Assembly (NCBI RefSeq): GCF_902506375.1
Contig: NZ_LR733284.1
Span: 727,041 to 791,040 of the forward strand
Length of the DNA stretch: 64,000 nt
DNA from: Microbacterium sp. 8M
GTDB lineage: Bacteria; Actinomycetota; Actinomycetes; Actinomycetales; Microbacteriaceae
Direction: 5' to 3'
Every line of letters begins with the position of its first letter. Within the stretch, counting starts at the first letter, position 1. The position numbers were made by a program, and so were the translations under genes. Below the pieces are notes generated by a model. It had not been told where the DNA came from. It did not search any database and saw nothing but the letters and a program-made list of their open reading frames with translations. Shown in pieces: positions 8,149-15,969 of this stretch.

Positions 8149-8189
8149 CAACAACGGCGTGACCGTCAGCGGAGCAGTCAGACACCCCT
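8149..8189. repeat. 41-bp direct repeat, copy 2 (orphan Tat gene 3' end)
   Basis: This is a 40/41 match to 3450-3490, but here no reading frame precedes it: it is an orphan copy of the last 13 codons of the Tat gene at 2896. The two copies bracket the block containing an AraC gene, two Tat genes, a membrane protein and the SnoaL-like gene. Confidence 0.9.
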
Positions 8190-8279
8190 CACATCATGAT
8201 CCCTCGTCGTCTCAGCGCGCACTGGCGCAGAGGCTGCGGAGCTTTCTGAGCGTGTCTCGCGGCGGGCGGTGGCTGTCGA

Positions 8280-10064
8280 CTACGGGACCACGAACCGGTA
8301 GGTCATGTCCGCCGGGTCCGGCCCCATCGGGTCGTACGGTGCCGCGGGGTCGTAGACGTCGAGGTTGTGCTCCCAGAGTGGCCCCCAGTAGCCGTCCTTG
8401 TCGATATAGCGCATCGTGAACCAGTACCAGCCGTACGAGTCGACGAGCAGGCGACGCTTGGCATACCCGTTGTCATCGAGTGCCACGAATGCGGTGTTGC
8501 CCTCCATCGTCGTGACGTAGATCGTCCCGTTGGCAGGCCCACGGAACTCGACGATGAGGCCCGTGGTCTTGGCCTGAGTCACGGTGAGGTCTTCGGAGCC
8601 CGTGACGTTCTCGAACCCGAGCACCTCGATGGGGAGGATGGTGAACGTGCCCTCGGTCGCCGGAGACGAGGCCGAGTCGGTGTAGGTCCATGCCTGGTAC
8701 GTGTAGTCGCCGGCCGGGAGTTCGAGGCCGCGCGGGTCGAAGGACCAGGATCCGTCCGCTCCGACCGTCGGCGTGTACCGCGACGAGTCGAGCTGCACGG
8801 CGACCTTGTTGCCCGGCGTCGTCTTCCCTGTGATCACCGGGGCGAGGTATCCGGTGCTCGCAGGGCTGTCGATGCCGGGTGAGGATCCGGGGGTGCCCGG
8901 CGCCGGTGTGGACGTTCCCGTCGGATCAGGGGTCGACTGCCCAGGAGCGGGGCCGGGATCCGGCACGCCCTTGGCCGGGTCGGGGCGTGGCTGGTACTCG
9001 AGCGTGTACCGGGCGGCGATGCCCTGGTCGGCTGGATCGATCTGCCCAGGAGTCCCCACAGGCACGATCGGCGACGAGGGGTCCAGCGGATCACGGGTCA
9101 CGGGAGGGGCTGCGGGCCCCGGTGCCACCGGTGCCGTCTGCACCAGGGTCGGTTCCGGTGCCGCCGCCGCCGGACCGACGGTGAAGAGGGGCGCGATGAT
9201 GAGACCACCGGCGGTGACCGCGGCTATCCCGCCGCCGATCAACCAGGTGAGAGCGCCGGTGCCGGCGACGACGGCAAGGGCGGTCGCCGTGGTCGCGGAC
9301 GACAGCGACGCCGTCGCCGCACCGATACCCGCAGAGCCCAGAAGGACACCCAGCGTGGTGCCCTGAAGCCGTGCTGCGCCACCGCGGAGGCTGCCCAGAA
9401 GCACGCGGCAGTCTGCGCACTCCGCGAGGTGCAGATCGACCTCCGCGATCAAGCCCGCGTTACGCGGCTCGGTGAGGTACTGCGGGAAGAGGCGGGCGAC
9501 ATGGGTGGTGTCGTCGCGCAGCACATCAGGAATCTGTCGGCTCAGCCACTGGAACTTCAGCCCCGTCCGAGCCCGGCGCTGCAGAGCGGATACCGCATTG
9601 GGCTTGATCCTCAGCTCACGCGCGATCTCCGGACGCCCTGCCTCGACGACCTCTGCGAGCCAGAGGACCCGTTGCCAGCGCTCGGGCAATGCCTGCAATG
9701 CCTCGAGAACGTCGGCCGCATCGCTGTCGGTCTCGGCGAGACTCAGCGCATCGCGCTCGTCGATCGCATCGATCTCATCCGTGAAGGCGAGCTGGTCGGC
9801 ATCCTTGGACCAGCGGATCGCCGTGTTGCGCATCACTGTCTTCAGGTACGACCGGAACGCGAACTGGGGTCCGGCGTCGGTCGTCGTCACCTGCTGGTAG
9901 ATCGCGAGGAACGACTCGGAGACCAGATCCTCCGCTCTGGCCGGTGAGAGGCGGTGGGCGTAGCGGTGCGCCGCACCCGAATGCCGTTCCCAGAGCGCGG
10001 CATAGGCGGACCGGTCGCCGTCGCGCAGAGCGGCAAGCAGTTCGGCGTCGGAACGAGTATCCAA
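8280..10064 (-). CDS. ECF sigma factor fused to anti-sigma-like, transmembrane and extracellular domains
   Basis: 594 residues. Residues about 10-85 match sigma region 2 (RAEDLVSESFLAIYQQV, FAFRSYLKTVMRNTAIRW) and about 120-180 region 4 (LPERWQRVLWLAEVVEAGRPEIARELRIKPNAVSALQRRARTGL is split by helix turns). A zinc-type anti-sigma motif HX3CX2C (HLAECADC) lies near residue 210. A long hydrophobic stretch (about 250-290) is followed by a Pro/Thr/Gly-rich linker and about 190 extracellular-type residues with Ig-like repeats and a WYWFTMRYIDKDGYWG end. This is the layout of ECF sigma factors with C-terminal membrane extensions, which sense an outside signal and redirect RNA polymerase. Start is TTG with GGGAGGGA upstream. 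Targets could include the neighbouring Tat or EPS genes. Confidence 0.85.
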   Translation of the reverse strand: MDTRSDAELLAALRDGDRSAYAALWERHSGAAHRYAHRLSPARAEDLVSESFLAIYQQVTTTDAGPQFAFRSYLKTVMRNTAIRWSKDADQLAFTDEIDAIDERDALSLAETDSDAADVLEALQALPERWQRVLWLAEVVEAGRPEIARELRIKPNAVSALQRRARTGLKFQWLSRQIPDVLRDDTTHVARLFPQYLTEPRNAGLIAEVDLHLAECADCRVLLGSLRGGAARLQGTTLGVLLGSAGIGAATASLSSATTATALAVVAGTGALTWLIGGGIAAVTAGGLIIAPLFTVGPAAAAPEPTLVQTAPVAPGPAAPPVTRDPLDPSSPIVPVGTPGQIDPADQGIAARYTLEYQPRPDPAKGVPDPGPAPGQSTPDPTGTSTPAPGTPGSSPGIDSPASTGYLAPVITGKTTPGNKVAVQLDSSRYTPTVGADGSWSFDPRGLELPAGDYTYQAWTYTDSASSPATEGTFTILPIEVLGFENVTGSEDLTVTQAKTTGLIVEFRGPANGTIYVTTMEGNTAFVALDDNGYAKRRLLVDSYGWYWFTMRYIDKDGYWGPLWEHNLDVYDPAAPYDPMGPDPADMTYRFVVP

Positions 10065-10197
10065 CGATCCCTCCCGGAAGCGAGGAGCGACCGGCTTGCT
10101 CGGGCTTGGCGAGATCCAGTCGAAGGCGATGCTGCGCGGGAACGCGCGCGACTAGTGCTGAATCTATCGGAAACCACCGGGCGGGCTCGGACCTGCC

Positions 10198-10320
10198 TGT
10201 CGGCGGGAACGCGAACTGCGGGCGCACCTCGATCGTCGTGACCTGCTGGAAAAGGCGAGGAACGCCTCGGAGACCGGATCCTCCGCGCACGACGGCGGGA
10301 GCCGGTGCGCATAGGGCAGG
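10198..10320 (-). pseudogene. Decayed fragment of an ECF sigma factor region 2
   Basis: Translated in pieces on the minus strand this region reads YAHRLPPSCAEDPVSEAFLAF and, after a 1-base shift, QQVTTIEVRPQFAFPPT. It aligns with bases 9850-9975 of the intact sigma gene (YAHRLSPARAEDLVSESFLAI, QQVTTTDAGPQFAFRS). The frameshift and the absence of the rest of the gene make it a remnant of a second, related sigma factor. It lies about 135 bases upstream of the intact gene. The remainder of 10065-10575 holds no other recognisable gene. Confidence 0.75.
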
Positions 10321-10542
10321 GCGAGGCTCTGCACGACGGCTGCAACCAAGCGAACGGTCCGACGTCGGCGGATCCGGCCCCTGCTCCTGGTGTGACGGAC
10401 TGGGTGCCGGACGGGTGCGGATGCGCGGAGTCCGTCAGCCCGGGCGGGGGGGGTACACAACGGCTCATACCGAAGGAGTGCGGAAGCGTCGAAAAGTGAC
10501 GAATCGAGATTTTCCCACCGCACGCTTGCCGGTGTCCTGGTC

Positions 10543-10552
10543 CGATATTCCG
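10543..10552 (-). promoter_or_regulatory. Motif CGGAATATCG upstream of the polymerase gene
   Basis: The minus-strand reading CGGAATATCG matches the core of the motifs at 5801-5810 and 59781-59790. It lies 23 bases before the extended -10 box of the EPS operon, where an activator or repressor could act. Confidence 0.3.
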
Positions 10553-10574
10553 AACCCCACGCGGAATACTGGCG

Positions 10575-10583
10575 TGGGATAAT
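10575..10583 (+). promoter_or_regulatory. Extended -10 promoter of the EPS operon
   Basis: TGGGATAAT is a good extended -10 box (TGN plus GATAAT). Transcription would start near 10590, which places the ATG at 10582 inside the promoter and supports the ATG at 10612 as the real start of the polymerase gene. No clear -35 box is seen, as is common with extended -10 promoters. Confidence 0.55.
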
Positions 10584-10611
10584 GACGCCCTGGGGAAAAA
10601 GGACCGGGGAC

Positions 10612-12060
10612 ATGGGCAGAGTCGCGGGGGTCGTATCGCGCGTTCGTGGCGCCCTGCCCACGGCGTGGGCCGTCACCTGGCAGTGGGTGCTCATCGCCGC
10701 CGGCGTGGCGTGCGCGGTCTACCTCCTGCTGGAGCACGCGAACACCGCATCCGTGGTGACGGCTGCGGCGCTCGCCGCGCTCATCGTGGGCGTCGTGCTC
10801 ACCTGGTCGGTGCCGCTGGCGATCGCCCTGATGGCGGCGCCGATCGCGTTCGTCACCGAGCGGCTCGCGCTCGGCGGCGCAGACCTGACCGTCTCCGATG
10901 CGGCGCTGGCCGCCGGCTTCGGGACCGTGGTGCTGCTGGGAAGCCGTCGATTCAGCCCGCCCCTGCGCGCGATGCTCTGGCTCAATGCCATCTATCAATT
11001 CAGCACCCTCTTCACGGTGATCGCGAACCCGTACCCGCAGAACACCGTCGAGTGGTTCCACGCCTGGCTGCTGATCTCGGGCGCGCTCGTGGTCGGCTGG
11101 GGGCTCGGCCGGGCGGGCTACGCACGGCTGAGCGCGATCCTGCTCCTGGCGATGCTGGCGCTCATCGCGGCAGGAACCTTCGCGACGGCCGCGCTCAACG
11201 CTCTGCAGGGGCACGGCCTCGACGCCGTGTATCCCGTGTGGCCATGGCCGATGCACAAGAACGCCGCGGGGGGTGCGCTGGCACTCGGTGTCTTCCTGGC
11301 GTACGCGCGGCCCGACTGGCTGGGGCTCGCCCGCCGCTGGACCGTGACGCTCGTGGTCGCGTTCGGCGCGGCGCTGCTGCTCACCCAGTCCCGTCAGGCG
11401 ATCGCGGGGCTGCTCGCCGCACTGTTCGTCCTGATCGTCCGCCGCGGAGCGGCCGGTCACGCCGTGTTCATCACCATCCTCGCCGTTCCCGCCGTCGTCC
11501 TCATCGTGCAGAGCGTGATCGAGCAGTTCGCGTCGGGCAACGAGTTCAACTCCGCGTACGCGCGTCTGGACTGGATGCGCGAGGTCTATGCGCTGTGGAA
11601 GCTGTCGCCCATCTTCGGACACGGCCTGCGGTACTGGTACGTGCACCCGTGGGCCCACTTCCAGCCTCCCCAGGCCGAGCTCGAGGTGGCGGCCTCGGCC
11701 GGCGTGGTCGGACTCCTCGGATTCGCGATCATGTGGGGCGGGTTCGTCGTCGTACTGTGGCGGGTCGCGCCCCGATACGGCGCCGTTGCGCTGGGGGCGG
11801 TCGTGTTGCGCATCACGGCGGCGCAGTTCGACCTGTTCTGGGTCGCCGCGCAGGTCTCGGTGCCCTTCCTCATCGCGGGCATCTGCCTGGGCGCGCAGGC
11901 ACTCGCGGTCTCGCGGGGAGAAGGCCGGTACTGGGCGCCGCCGAAGGATGCGCGGCAGAGCCCGTCCGAACGCCGGGCCGCGGCCCGGCGCTCGACAGCC
12001 GAAGAGCGGCGGGAACGCCGTTTGTATGATCTTGCTCATTCATCGACCCCGAAGGGCTGA
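10612..12060 (+). CDS. Wzy/O-antigen-ligase-type polysaccharide polymerase
   Basis: 482 residues, about 10-12 membrane helices. It carries features of the Wzy_C/O-antigen ligase family: a large loop with LQGHGLDAVYPVWPWPMHKNAAGG, the TQSRQAIAG segment, and IFGHGLRYWYVHPWAHFQPPQAELEVAASAG. Such proteins polymerise undecaprenyl-linked repeat units on the outer face of the membrane. The C-terminal tail is cytosolic and strongly charged (ERRAAARRSTAEERRERRL). The ATG at 10612 has AAGGA 8 bases upstream. The BY-kinase gene begins 2 bases after its stop, so the two are cotranscribed. A ligase role rather than a polymerase role cannot be excluded. Confidence 0.82.
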   Translation: MGRVAGVVSRVRGALPTAWAVTWQWVLIAAGVACAVYLLLEHANTASVVTAAALAALIVGVVLTWSVPLAIALMAAPIAFVTERLALGGADLTVSDAALAAGFGTVVLLGSRRFSPPLRAMLWLNAIYQFSTLFTVIANPYPQNTVEWFHAWLLISGALVVGWGLGRAGYARLSAILLLAMLALIAAGTFATAALNALQGHGLDAVYPVWPWPMHKNAAGGALALGVFLAYARPDWLGLARRWTVTLVVAFGAALLLTQSRQAIAGLLAALFVLIVRRGAAGHAVFITILAVPAVVLIVQSVIEQFASGNEFNSAYARLDWMREVYALWKLSPIFGHGLRYWYVHPWAHFQPPQAELEVAASAGVVGLLGFAIMWGGFVVVLWRVAPRYGAVALGAVVLRITAAQFDLFWVAAQVSVPFLIAGICLGAQALAVSRGEGRYWAPPKDARQSPSERRAAARRSTAEERRERRLYDLAHSSTPKG

Positions 12061-12061
12061 C

Positions 12062-13828
12062 ATGGACATCCGGGACTACCTCCGGGCGCTGCGGCGCAAC
12101 TGGATCGCGATCATCCTCATGACCGCGGTCGGCCTCGGTGCGGCCTACGGGTGGGCGAAGATCCAGACGCCGGTCTACGAGGCGTCGGTGAGCGGCCTGG
12201 TGAAGAGCCGGGTGCAGCCGACGGACCCGCAGGAGCAGCTCGCGCAGTCGACGGACACGTTCGCACGCGCCAAGGTGCCCACCTACCTGGTGATGGCCGG
12301 CTGGCGCAGCGTCGGCGTGGATGCCGCGAAGACGCTGGGGCTCTCCGACAGCCCGGAGGCCCTCGTGAAACGGATCACGGTGACCAACCCCGAGGGCACC
12401 AACATCATCAACATCGCTGCCACCGCATCCTCGCCCAAAGCGGCGCAGCAACTCGCGGACGCCTGGATGAAGGGGCTCGTCGCCGTGATCGACGACACGG
12501 ACGGCATCGACCGCGAACCGGGGACCTCGCCGGTCATGATCTACATCGCCCAGACCGCGGCGCTGCCGGAGGCGCCCATCTTCCCGAGCGTGCCCACGGC
12601 GCTGCTGATCGGCGGGCTGCTCGGCCTCGGCGGCGGCATCGCGTTCGCCATGATCCGCGCCATCTCGGATCGTCGGGTGCGGGGCACGGACGATGTCGAG
12701 CAGCGCCTGGGCGTGCCCCTCGTCGGGAGCATCCCGAAGGTCGACGCTGTCGCCGGCGAACGGCGGATCGTCAGTGAGGACGAGCCTCACGCCACCTCCC
12801 GCACGGAATTCGCGGTGCGCGAGTCGCTGCGTGCGCTGCGCACCAACCTGCAGTTCATGGACGTCGATCATCCGCCGCGCACCATCGTCGTCACCAGCGC
12901 CCTGCCCGGCGAAGGCAAGTCGACGGTGGCGGCGAACCTCGCGATGACCCTCGCCGCGGCGGGCACGAACGTGGTGCTCGTCGACGGCGATCTGCGCCGT
13001 CCCACGGTCGCCTCGACGCTCGGCCTCGTCGCCGGCGCCGGCCTGACGGACGTGCTCGCCGGCAGGGCGAAGCTCCACGAGGTGGCGCAGACCGCACCGG
13101 ACATCCCGAATCTGGCCGTGCTGACCGCCGGTACGATTCCGCCGAACCCGAGCGAAGTGCTGGGGTCCGCCCGCATGCACCAGCTCGTGAAGGACCTCAC
13201 GAAGCACGCGACCGTCATCATCGATGCGCCGCCCGTTCTGGCGGTCACCGACGGGGCGGTGCTCACCAACCAGGCCGACGGCGCGCTCCTCGTCGTCGCG
13301 GTCGGCAAGACCACCTACGACGTGGTGGACAAGGCGCTGAACACGCTCGAGAAGGCGCGAGGTCGGGTGCTCGGCCTGGTGCTGAACCGCGTCTCGATGA
13401 CCGGGCGTCAGGCGGGCTACGCCTACGACTACCGCGAACGGGCCGAGACGAAGCCGAAGGGCGGTGCAGACCAGACAGCCTCCGTCCCCGGCGAGTCGAA
13501 GGCCGTCGGGCCGCAGCGGACGGGCGCGGCTTCGGCGCCGATCCCGGATCCGGTGCTGGTCGCACCCGTCGTCCCGGTGCCTGTGCAGCCGCAGGAGGAG
13601 GCGTCTCAGAACGTGCCGGTGGCCACGGCGGCCGGCGCCGCCACGAAACCGCGCCGGGCGTCCGCGCGAGCCGCGCGCGCCGCTCGCGCAACCGCGGCTC
13701 CGGCGGAGGACGCGGCGGATCCGGCCGCCATCGCGGAACAGCAGGGCACCGACTTCGAGAGCCTCCTGGGCGACTTCGTCGAGGACGGCGCTCCGGCGGC
13801 TCCGCGCCGTCAGCGCGGCCGGTCGTGA
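12062..13828 (+). CDS. Polysaccharide co-polymerase with BY-kinase domain (Wzz/Wzc type)
   Basis: 588 residues. An N-terminal Wzz domain is bounded by membrane helices at about 15-35 and 180-200. The cytosolic kinase domain has Walker A PGEGKSTVA (about 281-289), Walker A' VDGDLRRP (about 305) and Walker B VIIDAPP (about 385). BY-kinases control chain length and export through cycles of tyrosine phosphorylation. The tail (about 470-588) is a long Ala/Pro/Arg-rich region with only GYAYDY as a tyrosine group, unlike the richer cluster in the paralogue at 50388. It follows the polymerase directly and overlaps the next glycosyltransferase by 4 bases. Start is ATG 12062; the long upstream frame is antisense to nothing but overlaps the polymerase. 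Confidence 0.88.
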   Translation: MDIRDYLRALRRNWIAIILMTAVGLGAAYGWAKIQTPVYEASVSGLVKSRVQPTDPQEQLAQSTDTFARAKVPTYLVMAGWRSVGVDAAKTLGLSDSPEALVKRITVTNPEGTNIINIAATASSPKAAQQLADAWMKGLVAVIDDTDGIDREPGTSPVMIYIAQTAALPEAPIFPSVPTALLIGGLLGLGGGIAFAMIRAISDRRVRGTDDVEQRLGVPLVGSIPKVDAVAGERRIVSEDEPHATSRTEFAVRESLRALRTNLQFMDVDHPPRTIVVTSALPGEGKSTVAANLAMTLAAAGTNVVLVDGDLRRPTVASTLGLVAGAGLTDVLAGRAKLHEVAQTAPDIPNLAVLTAGTIPPNPSEVLGSARMHQLVKDLTKHATVIIDAPPVLAVTDGAVLTNQADGALLVVAVGKTTYDVVDKALNTLEKARGRVLGLVLNRVSMTGRQAGYAYDYRERAETKPKGGADQTASVPGESKAVGPQRTGAASAPIPDPVLVAPVVPVPVQPQEEASQNVPVATAAGAATKPRRASARAARAARATAAPAEDAADPAAIAEQQGTDFESLLGDFVEDGAPAAPRRQRGRS

Positions 13829-14976
13829 CTGCGCCGCGGGTCGCGCTGATCACGTCGTCGTACGCGCCGCACGTCGGGGGCGTCGAGACGCACGTCGCCG
13901 AGGTGGCGCGTGCCCTGACGGCCCGCGGGAGCTCCGTGGAGGTGTGGGCGGTCGACCGCGGGGAGCGGATGGACGCCGAGTCCCCCGAGGGCTTCCCCGT
14001 GCGGTATCTGCCGACGCCTCTTCCGGCTCGGCGCGTGGCGTCGCTGGTGCGGTTCGGCCTGCGCGCACCGGGAGCATGGGCGCAGTGGGCGCGGGCTTTC
14101 CGGCGGTTCCGCCCGGACGTGCTGCACGTGCACTGCTTCGGACCGAACGGGCTGTACGCCCTCGCCCTGCACCGTCGATTCGGCACACCGCTCGTCGTCA
14201 CCTCGCACGGCGAGACCACGGGAGACGACGACAACGTCTTCGCCCAGTCGGCGCTGCTGCGGCGCGGGCTCCGCTCCGCGCTCGCCGAGGCCGTCGCAGT
14301 CACGGCGCCCTCGGAGCACGTTCTGAGCGACCTGCGCGCGCGGTTCGGACTGACCGGGGGCGTGGTCGTGCCCAACGGGGTGACCCGGGACATGACGCAG
14401 GACCCGGGGGTGCGTGCGCGGCTCCCGGCGGGCGCCTATCTCGCCGCGGTCGGTCGGCTCGGCCGGATGAAGGGGTTCGACCTTCTGCTCGAGGCCTTCG
14501 CGCGCGTGCGCTCCACCGGCACGGACGTGCGGCTCGTGATCGCCGGTGACGGCCCGGAACGGGCGGCGCTGCAGGACCAGGCCGCCGTGCTCGGGGTCGG
14601 GCACGTCGTGGACTTCCTCGGCTGGTGCTCACCCGGTGAAGTGGCCGCGGTGCTGGCCGGATCCTGGGCGCTCGTGGTGCCGAGCCGCTCCGAGGCGTTC
14701 GGCATCGCCGCGCTCGAGGCATGGCGGGCGGAGACCGCGCTGGTGATGACGAACCGCGGCGGTGCCGCTGAGTTCGTCCGAGACGGCGAGGACGGGATCC
14801 TCGTCGACCCTCAGGACGTTGACGCGCTCGCGGCCGCGATCCGGCGCGTGCTCACCGATCCGCCGCTGCGCGCCCGGCTCGCGAGCGCGGGCGCGGATCG
14901 GGTCGCCGAGTTCACCTGGGAGCGGGTGGCGGACCGGTACCTGCCGCTCTACCCGACGGCGGAGGCGGCCGGATGA
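13825..14976 (+). CDS. Glycosyltransferase family 4
   Basis: 383 residues with both GT-B lobes. The N-terminus has SYAPHVGGVETHVAEVARALTARG, a classic GT4 acceptor-side motif, and the C-terminal lobe has VGRLGRMKGFDLLLEAF and the EX7E motif in SRSEAFGIAALEAWRAE. It should transfer a sugar from a nucleotide donor to a lipid-linked intermediate in the cytosol. The GTG start overlaps the stop of the BY-kinase by 4 bases and its own stop overlaps the next gene by 4 bases, showing translational coupling in the EPS operon. Confidence 0.88.
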   Translation: MTAPRVALITSSYAPHVGGVETHVAEVARALTARGSSVEVWAVDRGERMDAESPEGFPVRYLPTPLPARRVASLVRFGLRAPGAWAQWARAFRRFRPDVLHVHCFGPNGLYALALHRRFGTPLVVTSHGETTGDDDNVFAQSALLRRGLRSALAEAVAVTAPSEHVLSDLRARFGLTGGVVVPNGVTRDMTQDPGVRARLPAGAYLAAVGRLGRMKGFDLLLEAFARVRSTGTDVRLVIAGDGPERAALQDQAAVLGVGHVVDFLGWCSPGEVAAVLAGSWALVVPSRSEAFGIAALEAWRAETALVMTNRGGAAEFVRDGEDGILVDPQDVDALAAAIRRVLTDPPLRARLASAGADRVAEFTWERVADRYLPLYPTAEAAG

Positions 14977-15860
14977 CGCGGACGTGGAGCTACGAGGGAC
15001 CGCTGCGGCGCCGGCTGCGCCAGGCGCGACGACTGCTGCAGGCGGCGCCGTCGGTGGGCTCGCGGGGCCTGGTCGTACCCGCGTTCTGGTGGGACGGGCA
15101 TCCGAATTTCGGCGACGCGCTGACCCCGCTCCTGCTGCCGCGGTACGGCATCGTTCCCGTGCACCGCGAGCCCGACCGGGCGCGGTTGACAGGCGTCGGC
15201 AGCATCATCCAGTTCCTGCCCGAGCATTACGACGGCGCGATCTGGGGATCCGGCGCGATCGACGACGCCGAACGCGCGCTGCCGGCCGCGCACGTCCTCG
15301 CCGTGCGCGGACCGCTCACGGCCGAGCGGATCGGAGCGGGGGATGTCGCCTATGGGGACCCGGGTCTGCTGGTGGGGCGCCACCTGAGCCGGCCCCGCTC
15401 CGACGGCCGGGTGGTGCTGGTCGCGCATGGGCACCACCGCGGCGACCAGGAGCTCACCGGGTTCGCGGAACGGGACGGTGCGCGAGCGGTCAACGTGCAT
15501 CGGTCCGCGCCGACCGTCATCCGGGAGATCGCCGCGGCGGGCGCCGTGCTGACCACGTCGCTGCACGGGCTGGTCACCGCGGACGCATACGGCATCCCTG
15601 CCGTCTGGACGACGCGTGAGCCCGCCCTCATCGGCGGTGATTTCAAGTTCCGCGACTACGAGGCGGCCGTCACTCCCGGCCGCAGCCGGTTCTTGCCGTT
15701 CGAGGATGTGCGCACGCCCGACGCCGTGGTGCGCCGGGCGACTCCGGCCGACGCTGAACGGATCGCGGAGCTGTGCGAGGGGCTGGAGGCGGCGCTGCGG
15801 CGTCTTCCCGGCGTGCTCGGAGCGCTGCCCCGCTACCCGGCCGGGCTGCTGCGGCTCTGA
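14973..15860 (+). CDS. Polysaccharide pyruvyltransferase family protein
   Basis: 295 residues. The family signature is present: FWWDGHPNFGDALTPLLLPRYG at the N-terminus, AVRGPLTAERIG with YGDPGLL in the middle, and TSLHGLVTADAYGIPAVW near the C-terminus. Members transfer pyruvate from phosphoenolpyruvate to a hexose to form a ketal, adding negative charge to EPS. The ATG overlaps the previous stop by 4 bases, so it is the last gene of the operon that starts at 10612. Some family members act as other kinds of transferase, so the exact reaction is an inference. Confidence 0.82.
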   Translation: MTRTWSYEGPLRRRLRQARRLLQAAPSVGSRGLVVPAFWWDGHPNFGDALTPLLLPRYGIVPVHREPDRARLTGVGSIIQFLPEHYDGAIWGSGAIDDAERALPAAHVLAVRGPLTAERIGAGDVAYGDPGLLVGRHLSRPRSDGRVVLVAHGHHRGDQELTGFAERDGARAVNVHRSAPTVIREIAAAGAVLTTSLHGLVTADAYGIPAVWTTREPALIGGDFKFRDYEAAVTPGRSRFLPFEDVRTPDAVVRRATPADAERIAELCEGLEAALRRLPGVLGALPRYPAGLLRL

Positions 15861-15891
15861 CGCGTCGCACCCACGCCGCGGCCACTCCCAC

Positions 15892-15945
15892 GCGGCTGTC
15901 GCGGCTGTCGCGCGGGTGCCGCGGCTGTCGCGCGGGTGCCGCGGC
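15892..15945. repeat. GC-rich tandem repeat between convergent EPS genes
   Basis: The 20-base unit GCGGCTGTCGCGCGGGTGCC occurs twice in perfect tandem at 15901-15940, with partial units on both sides. It lies in the 109-base gap between convergent genes and may act as a transcription barrier. No simple stem-loop terminator is seen here. Confidence 0.75.
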
Positions 15946-15969
15946 AAGGCGACCAGATGAGATCCTGCT

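Noticed and set aside
3450..8189. Complete integrative element
   Set aside because: The flanking repeats look att-like, but there is no integrase, transposase or mobilisation gene between them.
10465..12039. 524-codon minus-strand frame opposite the polymerase gene
   Set aside because: Charged, low-complexity composition (runs of Arg, His, Glu) without any domain, while the plus strand encodes a multi-helix polymerase with conserved loops.
15901..15940. CRISPR array
   Set aside because: Only two contiguous copies of a 20-base unit with no spacers, and no cas genes.
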